NCBI GenBank assembly: GCA_017881285.1
Contig: JADGRD010000050.1
Location: 1 to 11,945, forward strand
Length of the DNA stretch: 11,945 nucleotides
Reading direction: 5' to 3'
DNA from: Pseudomonadota bacterium
GTDB lineage: Bacteria; Myxococcota_A; Polyangia; Fen-1088
Shown: positions 7,324-11,945 of the stretch, piece by piece
Position numbering within the stretch: position 1 is the first letter of the stretch
Layout: each line of letters begins with the position of its first letter
Notes under the pieces: model-generated
What the model was told of the DNA's origin: nothing
Seen by the model: only the letters and a program-made list of their open reading frames with translations
Databases searched by the model: none
Made by a program: the position numbers and the translations under genes

Positions 7324-8265
7324 ATGGGTAAGATTCCGCGGGCCATGACCGCGCCAACTGTCGATTTCTCGATTGTCGTGCCGACGTACAATCGCCCCTT
7401 CGAGCTTGAGGGATGCTTGTCGGCGTTGGCCGCTCTCGACTACCCGCCCGACCGTTTCGAGGTCATCGTCGTGGACGACGGGAGCGCGGAGTCGCTGGCC
7501 GCGGTCGGTGCGCCCGGCGCGGACCGCCTGAATCTGCGGCTGATTCGCCAGGAAAACGCGGGCCCCGCGGCGGCGCGTAATCGCGGTGTGGAGGAGGCCA
7601 GGGGCACTTGGCTGGCCTTCACGGACGACGATTGCCATCCCGATGCCGACTGGCTGGCTGCCCTAGCGCGCCGGCTGAAAGAGCGTCCCGGCTGCGTGGT
7701 AGGTGGCCGCACCGTCAATGGATTGCCTGACAACCTGTGCTCCACGATGAGCCAGATCATCGTGGACGTGGTGTACCGACACTACAATGCGCGGCCGGAC
7801 GATGCGCGGTTCTTTGCCACGAACAATCTGGCGATGCCGCGCGAGCTGTTTCAGCGCATCGGCGGCTTCGACGAGTCGTTCACGACATCCGAGGATCGCG
7901 ATTTTTGCGATCGCTGCCGCGCGCGCGAAGTGCAGATGATCTATGCCTCCGAGTGCGTCGTCCGCCACCGGCATGCGCTCTCCTTCCCAGGATTCTGTAA
8001 GCAACATTTCCACTATGGCCGGGGTGCGTTCCGCTTTCACAAGTGCCAGCTCCAGCGCCATTCCCGCGAGACGTGGACCAAGACCTCTTTCCACATGGAC
8101 CTGCGGAACTGGCTTGTCTACCCGTTCTCGCAGGTCGCTCCGCGACAATGGCCTGGTTTGGCGACGCTGCTCTTCTCCTGGCAGGGCATGAATCTCGCGG
8201 GATTCATGCTGGAGGCGGCGAGAAGCTTGGCTGTGCGCCCGCACTGGCTCCCGCGCTCGCCGTGA
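7324..8265 (+). CDS. Family 2 glycosyltransferase
   Basis: A 313-residue GT-A fold glycosyltransferase. It shows FSIVVPTYNRP (15-25), VIVVDDGS (48-54) for nucleotide binding, ENAGPAAARNRG (77-88), the DXD-type metal motif FTDDDC (99-104), ATNNLAMPRELFQRIGGFDESF (165-186) and the catalytic-base region SEDRDFCDR (189-197). The C-terminal RHRHALSFPGF...QHFHYGRGAFRFHK is typical of GT2 proteins that add sugars to lipid or polysaccharide acceptors. It lacks transmembrane helices of the processive synthase type, although a mildly hydrophobic C-terminal stretch (about 276-302) could contact the membrane. The start at ATG 7324 is supported by GGAG with 7-base spacing; an upstream in-frame GTG (7288) lacks such a site. 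Donor and acceptor are unknown. It stands alone, so its pathway cannot be named. Confidence 0.92.
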   Translation: MGKIPRAMTAPTVDFSIVVPTYNRPFELEGCLSALAALDYPPDRFEVIVVDDGSAESLAAVGAPGADRLNLRLIRQENAGPAAARNRGVEEARGTWLAFTDDDCHPDADWLAALARRLKERPGCVVGGRTVNGLPDNLCSTMSQIIVDVVYRHYNARPDDARFFATNNLAMPRELFQRIGGFDESFTTSEDRDFCDRCRAREVQMIYASECVVRHRHALSFPGFCKQHFHYGRGAFRFHKCQLQRHSRETWTKTSFHMDLRNWLVYPFSQVAPRQWPGLATLLFSWQGMNLAGFMLEAARSLAVRPHWLPRSP

Positions 8266-8368
8266 CCAATCGCCTAGCAATCACCTGCCCCATCAACCGC
8301 GTGCAAGCGGGGTTGCCACTGGCTTTCTTTGGCAATCGCGTTGAGCGGCGAAATTGAGCTAGTTCTAG

Positions 8369-8397
8369 TTGCCCATTTTCCCAAGCGCTCGTAGTAT
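8369..8397 (+). promoter_or_regulatory. Sigma-70-like promoter for the AT-hook gene
   Basis: A -35 box TTGCCC (8369-8374) and a -10 box TAGTAT (8392-8397) are separated by exactly 17 bases, each matching four of six consensus positions. Transcription would start near 8404, leaving a leader of about 20 bases with a strong AGGAGG site before the ATG at 8425. The surrounding sequence is locally AT-richer than its neighbours. Between the glycosyltransferase stop and this promoter there is only a weak TTGCCA/TGGCAA hairpin (8313-8335) with no T-tract. Confidence 0.6.
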
Positions 8398-8424
8398 AGG
8401 GTCCGCAATTACCCAGGAGGCCAC

Positions 8425-8955
8425 ATGCCGAACGTCCAATTGAACATCACCGCTCTCGCAGAGAATTTCGTCCGCCAGCTCGTCGCAGCCACCGAGGCGG
8501 CCGCGGCTCAGCGTATCCAGGCCACCCTGGCCAGCGCCTTTGGCATTCCACAGAAGCGCGGACCAGGCAGACCGAAGCAGGCCTTGGCTCCCGCCGCGCG
8601 GGCGCCCAAGGCGAGGCGCCCCAAGCAGCTCTGCCCAGTTCCGGGCTGCAAGAACCCGGCGGCGCCGGTGTTCGGCATGGTGTGCGCGAAGCACAAGAAC
8701 GTGCCCAAGGCCAAGATCAAGCAGTTCCGCGCGGCACGGAAGGCGAAGGGGGGAACGGCGCCGGTTGCCAAGGCAGCTCCGGCCCGCAAGGCGCCCAAGG
8801 CAAGTCCCAAGCTGGCGCGGGCTCGCAAGCTGCAGGGGCAGTATTTGGGCGCGCTCAAGAGTCTGACCGAGGCCGACAAGGCGAAGGTGAAGGCGGTCGC
8901 CAAGGACAAGGGTGTGGCCGACGCCCTGAAGCTCGCCAAGTCCCTCAAGAAGTAG
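8425..8955 (+). CDS. AT-hook / putative zinc-knuckle / H1-like basic DNA-binding protein
   Basis: A 176-residue, strongly basic protein in four parts. Residues 1-42 form an amphipathic, Ala-rich helical region, possibly for oligomerisation. Residues 44-51 (KRGPGRPK) are a canonical AT-hook for the minor groove of AT-rich DNA. Residues 70-90 hold C-x4-C-x11-C-x2-H, a plausible zinc-binding knuckle (Cys70, Cys75, Cys87, His90). Residues 92-176 are Lys/Ala/Pro-rich like histone H1 tails, closing with a predicted helix (LTEADKAKVKAVAKDKG, 147-163). It probably acts as a nucleoid-associated or regulatory DNA-binding protein. This architecture recalls small basic proteins of deltaproteobacteria. 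A well-placed AGGAGG site and a good promoter suggest strong, monocistronic expression. It is convergent with the thioredoxin-like gene. Confidence 0.85.
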   Translation: MPNVQLNITALAENFVRQLVAATEAAAAQRIQATLASAFGIPQKRGPGRPKQALAPAARAPKARRPKQLCPVPGCKNPAAPVFGMVCAKHKNVPKAKIKQFRAARKAKGGTAPVAKAAPARKAPKASPKLARARKLQGQYLGALKSLTEADKAKVKAVAKDKGVADALKLAKSLKK

Positions 8956-8975
8956 TCAGGGCCGGCGCGGGAATC

Positions 8976-9000
8976 GGCGGGGCGCGGTTTCTACCCCGCC
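8976..9000. terminator. Hairpin between the convergent AT-hook and TlpA-like genes
   Basis: A perfect 7-bp stem, GGCGGGG (8976-8982) with CCCCGCC (8994-9000), closes an 11-base loop in the short space between two convergent stops. It overlaps the last codons of the minus-strand gene. It is placed to end both transcripts, but neither strand has a T-run after the stem, so intrinsic termination would be inefficient. Confidence 0.4.
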
Positions 9001-9458
9001 CCCGCCATCGCCCGCAGCCAGCGCTCGACTCGTGCGCGGAAACCGCGGCCGTAGCCTCGGTTGATGTGCTGGATGATCTGGCCTCCGTCCACGAGGAACG
9101 TCGTGGGGAATCGGTCCTGCCCCCATGCGCGCGCGACGGCGCCCGTCTTGTCGAGCGCGACGCGGATACGCCCCGTGAGGTTGCGCTGCTTGAGGAAGTC
9201 GCGCACCTTCGTCGCGTCCTCGCCGACCCCGACGAGCACGATCTTGAATCCCCCTCGTGCCCGGTGAATCGCCTGCAGATCCGCGATGGCCGCGTGGCAG
9301 GGTTCACACCAGGTGGCGAAAAAAACGACGGCCGCGGTTTCGTTGGCCGGCAGGACAACCGCCTCTCCGTCCAGCCCGACGAGTGGCACCTCGGATACGT
9401 GGTCCCCGATGAAGGGATGCGCGCCTGCCAGGGCGAAGTAGAGAAGGAGGGATCCCAC
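8991..9458 (-). CDS. TlpA-like thioredoxin-fold protein
   Basis: A thioredoxin-fold domain of the TlpA/peroxiredoxin-like class: strand VVFFATWCEPC with the redox pair (Cys51 and Cys54 from the GTG start), IVLVGVGED, and the cis-proline loop RFPTTFLVDGGQ (Pro118), ending in a helical tail. It likely acts as a membrane-tethered or periplasmic thiol reductant, for example in cytochrome c or metallocentre assembly. A hydrophobic stretch (GSLLLYFALAGA) just after the chosen GTG could be a weak signal sequence. The start is doubtful: the frame is open to an ATG at 9587, with a possible TTG at 9506, and none has a good ribosome binding site. The 43 upstream residues do not look like protein sequence, so the shorter form (155 residues) is reported. 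Confidence 0.8.
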   Translation of the reverse strand: MGSLLLYFALAGAHPFIGDHVSEVPLVGLDGEAVVLPANETAAVVFFATWCEPCHAAIADLQAIHRARGGFKIVLVGVGEDATKVRDFLKQRNLTGRIRVALDKTGAVARAWGQDRFPTTFLVDGGQIIQHINRGYGRGFRARVERWLRAMAGAG

Positions 9459-9589
9459 GGCCTGATACTCGTCATTGGAATGGCCGCGTGTCCACCCCCT
9501 TGCCAACCCTTGTAAGGTCCGCGAGCCGCGCGCTAGACTGCCCGCATTGGCATAGCGGGGCGAGGGCAGCGCATCGCTTTTCACCATGA
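9459..9589. other. Intergenic segment upstream of the TlpA-like gene
   Basis: Between the proposed start of the TlpA-like gene and the remnant at 9590 I see no convincing gene. A TTGTAA...TAGACT pair with an 18-base gap on the plus strand (about 9510-9539) could be a promoter pointing into the remnant, but it has no intact gene to serve. If the TlpA-like protein starts at 9587 or 9506, part of this segment is coding. Confidence 0.4.
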
Positions 9590-9777
9590 GAGGCAGAGGA
9601 TTTCGTTCAGCCGCTCGTCGTCACCAAGGACGTGAACAATGGTTGGACCTTCGGGGCACCAGCTCGACCATCGTTCTGACGGGCACCTACTGCCAGGACA
9701 TGCTGGCCGGCCACACAACCGACGTGCAGGTCATTTTTGGCTGCAAAGATGAGCCGCCCCCACCCGTCATCCCTTAG
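9590..9777 (+). pseudogene. Frameshifted, truncated tail of a VWA-type surface lipoprotein (remnant)
   Basis: Two reading frames join to give one sensible protein tail. One frame from 9590 reads EDFVQPLVVTKDVNNGWTFG. At the GGGG run (9653-9656) the sense continues in the other frame as GTSSTIVLTGTYC, then QDMLAGHTTDVQVIFGCKD and EPPPPVIP to the TAG at 9775-9777. Restoring a single G repairs the join. The motif GWTF...I.L.G.YC...L..G....VQVIFGC resembles the tail that follows von Willebrand factor A domains in deltaproteobacterial surface proteins. A stop (TGA at 9587-9589) directly precedes the first frame, and no start, signal or VWA domain lies upstream. It is therefore both truncated and frameshifted, about 62 residues remaining. 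The family match is from memory and should be checked by search. Confidence 0.55.
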
Positions 9778-9999
9778 TCGCCCCGCGGCATCTACGGAAT
9801 CCAGACCATGGGCCTTCACGTTGTTGATACCCCACAGCGTGAGCTGACGGCACAGGCGCGACGTGGCATCATCCCGACAGCGATTCCATCGCCGGCGGAA
9901 ATGGCCGAACTACGCCAGATCCCGCGGCTTTGCCTGGCCAACGCAATGTTCGGCAGGCACGGGAGATGCAATCCCATGCTTGTAATACGAAGGTGCATC
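9778..9999. other. Gene-poor segment before the lipoprotein gene
   Basis: No supported gene lies between the remnant and the lipoprotein start. The lipoprotein's reading frame happens to stay open back to an ATG at 9808, but the encoded residues look unlike a protein N-terminus and would bury the signal peptide. A GAAGG ribosome binding site (9989-9993) sits 6 bases before the ATG at 10000. The AT-rich TGTAATAC just before it could be a -10 element, but I see no matching -35 box. Confidence 0.4.
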
Positions 10000-10437
10000 A
10001 TGAAATCGAACCCGACCTTGGTTGCGACGATTCTTTTCGCCTTGCTCGCTCCGGCCTGCGCCACGACCGAGATGGAGGCCGCGTCCTATCCCGCGCCGCA
10101 GGGTGACTGGGTCCTCTACGGCCGGGTCGAATCCGTGCATGAGACCCCCCAATACGTGCGCGGCGATCCGGGCGGCGGGGCGGTGGCGGGCGCCATCATC
10201 GGCGGCGTGCTCGGCACCGCGCTCGGTGGCCGGGGCTTCGGTACCTTCATCGGTGCCACGGAAGGAGCGATGATCGGGGCGAACGCCAGCGAGGGCGGCT
10301 ACGTCGGCCGCGCCTTCCACGTTTCCGTGCGCTTCGACGACGGCAGCCTGCGGACCTTCGTCTACCGCGACCAGCTACCTTTCCGCCCCGGCGAGTACGT
10401 CACGTGGACCGCGCAGGGACTGTTCCGCCGGCAGTGA
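10000..10437 (+). CDS. Glycine-zipper outer-membrane lipoprotein
   Basis: A 145-residue protein starting MKSNPTLVATILFALLAPAC, a short lipoprotein-type signal with a candidate acylated Cys20 (the -3 residue is Ala, a weaker lipobox). Residues 57-95 form a glycine zipper, GAVAGAIIGGVLGTALGG then GFGTFIGATEGAMIGA, with the small-residue spacing of the 17-kDa antigen/SlyB-type two-helix hairpin. The C-terminal part (VSVRFDDGSLRTFVYRDQLPFRPGEYV) is the small beta domain found after this zipper in SlyB-like proteins. It should sit in the outer membrane or periplasm, in an envelope-integrity or structural role rather than as an enzyme. The start is fixed by GAAGG 6 bases upstream and by the signal peptide. 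Confidence 0.85.
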   Translation: MKSNPTLVATILFALLAPACATTEMEAASYPAPQGDWVLYGRVESVHETPQYVRGDPGGGAVAGAIIGGVLGTALGGRGFGTFIGATEGAMIGANASEGGYVGRAFHVSVRFDDGSLRTFVYRDQLPFRPGEYVTWTAQGLFRRQ

Positions 10438-10571
10438 GAACCACCCTTCTGTGAGGATGTCGTAGAACGCTGAAAGGACGGCCGCGCTGATCAAACAGGT
10501 CCCGAGCGCCTGCGTGCCTGGATCGTTCTTGGAGGTCTGGTCATGACGGGCGACACTAGCCCGCAAGCCGG
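10438..10571. other. Intergenic segment between convergent genes
   Basis: About 130 bases separate the lipoprotein stop and the stop of the minus-strand membrane protein. No plus-strand gene is visible. A minus-strand reading frame of 66 codons starts at a GTG (10575) that overlaps the upstream stop as GTGA, and runs to 10375, antisense to the lipoprotein end. It includes a hydrophobic run (GTCLISAAVLSAFYDIL). I consider it doubtful and do not call it a gene. Confidence 0.35.
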
Positions 10572-11231
10572 TCACCACGTCCAGGCGAGAGCCACGCCAG
10601 CGCTACCGCGGCCGATCATCGGTACTGCGGCGATGTGCTGAGAGCGATTCAGCCGGCGGTCCAGAAACCACGAGTGGACCGGCGCGGTGAGCGTCGACGC
10701 CACGCCGACCGCGGTGCCGATGCCGAACGAGACCCAGGCGCTCTCCCACGCGCCGCGCCCGTAGCCAAGGTAAAGCAGGCCGGCGGTGTTGACGGCGAGG
10801 CCGCCAAGGATGTTCAGGAGCAAGGTGTTGCGCTCGCGGTGCGCGGCCTCGAGCAGCAACGCGTGCCGGGCCGTGGCGGAGGCGGGATGGCGATCGTGGC
10901 ACAACCCCTCCACGTTGATACTGAGCGGATCGACGAGTTTTGCAATCACGCCGACCGTGGCCTTGGCGGCGGTCACGTACAATCCTGCGCGGGTGTCATT
11001 CTCGAGCCACTCATTCGAGGCAAACACGGCAATGCCGGCGCTACCCGCCGCCGCAATGGCGAACGTGGCGGTCCAGGCCAGGTTCCACTTGGCGGCCCGG
11101 CGGAAATCCTGGCAGACCGCGTCGTCGATCTCGCGCTCTCCGGCGCTGAGATCGACTGGCGCGGCCGTTGCGCTCCCCGCGCCGGCGACCACGACCGGCA
11201 CGAGGACGCCGAGCCAGAGGAGAGAGCGCAT
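10572..11231 (-). CDS. Exported or integral membrane protein of unknown function
   Basis: A 219-residue protein I do not recognise. From ATG 11231 it has a signal-like start (MRSLLWLGVLVPVVVAGAG, likely cleavage near ATAA at 21-24). Four hydrophobic segments follow at about 50-71, 83-100, 137-155 and 166-185. Two cysteines (in DAVCQDF and EGLCHDRH) flank the first pair of segments. The end, HIAAVPMIGRGSAGVALAWTW, resembles a terminal amphipathic strand with an aromatic C-terminus, which would also fit an envelope-located protein. A GTG at 11246 would add five residues. No ribosome binding site stands out. It is divergent from the YihY/BrkB-like gene and convergent with the lipoprotein gene; function cannot be inferred. 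Confidence 0.7.
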   Translation of the reverse strand: MRSLLWLGVLVPVVVAGAGSATAAPVDLSAGEREIDDAVCQDFRRAAKWNLAWTATFAIAAAGSAGIAVFASNEWLENDTRAGLYVTAAKATVGVIAKLVDPLSINVEGLCHDRHPASATARHALLLEAAHRERNTLLLNILGGLAVNTAGLLYLGYGRGAWESAWVSFGIGTAVGVASTLTAPVHSWFLDRRLNRSQHIAAVPMIGRGSAGVALAWTW

Positions 11232-11266
11232 GCGGAACAGTAGCACGCAAGCACGACGCTGGCGCT

Positions 11267-11280
11267 GGGGGAGGCCCCCC
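11267..11280. repeat. GC-only hairpin in the divergent intergenic region
   Basis: GGGGG (11267-11271) faces CCCCC (11276-11280) across a 4-base AGGC loop, a very stable small stem between two divergent genes. It is followed 15 bases later by a six-A run (11295-11300). It lies where promoters for both genes should be, so it could be regulatory or simply a GC-rich accident. It is not in a terminator configuration for either gene. Confidence 0.3.
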
Positions 11281-11310
11281 GTCTCGCCGGGAGCAAAAAA
11301 TCGCCACCCG

Positions 11311-11316
11311 AGGAGG
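11311..11316 (+). promoter_or_regulatory. Shine-Dalgarno site deciding the YihY-like start
   Basis: A full AGGAGG lies 9 bases before GTG 11326 and 33 bases before ATG 11350. It therefore supports the GTG start rather than the later ATG. Confidence 0.5.
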
Positions 11317-11325
11317 CCCTTGGGC

Positions 11326-11945
11326 GTGCTACATCAATTGTGGCCTTCGATGAGCACCGCCAGCTGCGTCCGAGAGACCTGGAACCTAACAGGCGACGAC
11401 GCCTGGCGGACGCTCGCATCCACGGGCCGGATCAAGCTGATGCGTGATGCTTTCGTCCGCCTGCGCGCCGCCGACGGCTTCAGCCACTCGCGGTCCCTCG
11501 CGTTCGCCACGTCCCTCGTCTTCGTGCAGGGCTTGATCGCCCTCGTGGGGCTCGCGGTCGAGCTCGGGCAGGCCGGCTTCAACCGCACGATCCTGGGCGC
11601 CATCGAGAACGCCGTACCCGGACCAGTGGGAAGTCTCCTCATCAGGGTGTTCGCGCAGGCGCAACAGGTCGGCCTCGAGCACCGCTTCCTGCCGCTGCTG
11701 GTGGGGCTTGCTGGGACCCTCGTGACGGCGACGACCGCCACCGGGCAGCTCATGCGCGGGATCAACCGCCTCTACGGCGTCGAGAACGACGGGCCGTTCA
11801 TCCACAAGTACACTCGCGCCCTTTTGCTCGCCGTCGTCGTGCTCGCGGCCCTCATCGGCGCCGGCATGATGCTGTCCGTGGGACGCGGCCTGTCCGGAGA
11901 TGTTGGCGGCCATACTGCGCACCTCGCGTGGCACGTGATCCGTTG
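11326..11945 (+). CDS. YihY/BrkB-family membrane protein (N-terminal part, cut by window)
   Basis: An open frame runs off the right edge of the window (about 206 codons present). It begins with WNLTGDDAWRTLASTGRIKL, then DGFSHSRSLAFATSLVFVQGLIALVGLA, the position of the first helix in YihY/virulence factor BrkB proteins (formerly misnamed ribonuclease BN). A helix at FLPLLVGLAGTLVTATTATG, the family-like QLMRGINRLYGVENDG segment, and another helix (ALLLAVVVLAALIGAGMM) follow. These are inner-membrane proteins of uncertain function. The start at GTG 11326 is preferred because AGGAGG (11311-11316) lies 9 bases upstream. ATG 11350, eight codons later and in frame, has no ribosome binding site but is equally compatible with the family. 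Confidence 0.8.
   Translation, partial: MLHQLWPSMSTASCVRETWNLTGDDAWRTLASTGRIKLMRDAFVRLRAADGFSHSRSLAFATSLVFVQGLIALVGLAVELGQAGFNRTILGAIENAVPGPVGSLLIRVFAQAQQVGLEHRFLPLLVGLAGTLVTATTATGQLMRGINRLYGVENDGPFIHKYTRALLLAVVVLAALIGAGMMLSVGRGLSGDVGGHTAHLAWHVIR

Noticed and set aside
8313..8335. TTGCCA/TGGCAA hairpin after the glycosyltransferase gene as a terminator
   Set aside because: The stem is only 6 bp, the loop is 11 bases and there is no T-tract. It is too weak to call.
9808..9999. Upstream extension of the lipoprotein gene
   Set aside because: It would bury the lipoprotein signal peptide. The ATG at 10000 has a good ribosome binding site and gives the expected protein.
11386..11934. Minus-strand frames at the right edge
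   Set aside because: They are antisense to the YihY/BrkB-like gene, which has membrane helices and family features and simply lacks a stop because the window ends.

Overview
This is an 11.9 kb, high-GC chromosomal window from a Gram-negative bacterium. An exported beta-barrel-like protein, a probable lipoprotein and a TlpA-type thioredoxin point to two membranes. The AT-hook/CxxxxC...CxxH/lysine-rich protein, the PaaK plus tandem-ACT pair, and a decayed tail resembling deltaproteobacterial VWA surface proteins weakly suggest a Myxococcota/Desulfobacterota-like or Rokubacteria-like lineage. No rRNA, tRNA or other phylogenetic marker is present, so placement is tentative. I saw no insertion sequence, CRISPR array, prophage or defence island. 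I see no convincing wholly new system.

Left part (1-5413): the end of an ACT-domain protein overlaps a PLP aminotransferase, forming an operon. Next come a membrane acyl-lipid/acyl-CoA desaturase (+) and, convergent with it, an OFA-type MFS carrier (-). Divergent from the carrier is a PaaK-like aryl-acid:CoA ligase followed 15 bp later by a second, tandem ACT protein. The ACT proteins beside an aminotransferase and an acyl-CoA ligase suggest amino-acid-sensed handling of amino acids and their keto- or aryl-acid products, with the MFS carrier as a possible carboxylate transporter. This link is inferred from context.

Middle part (5418-8265): an exported beta-barrel-like protein and an amidohydrolase-2 enzyme lie on the minus strand. 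A GT2 glycosyltransferase is divergent from the amidohydrolase.

Right part (8266-11945): a small basic AT-hook/putative zinc-knuckle protein has the best promoter in the window. It is convergent with a TlpA-like thioredoxin whose start is unclear. A gene-poor stretch (about 9459-9999) holds a frameshifted, truncated protein-tail remnant. Then come a glycine-zipper lipoprotein, an unknown exported/membrane protein (-), and the beginning of a YihY/BrkB-family membrane protein cut by the window edge.

The observations most worth a second look are the frameshifted remnant at 9590-9777, the AT-hook/zinc-knuckle/H1-like protein, the paired ACT loci, and the mutually exclusive hairpins at the 3' end of the desaturase gene.
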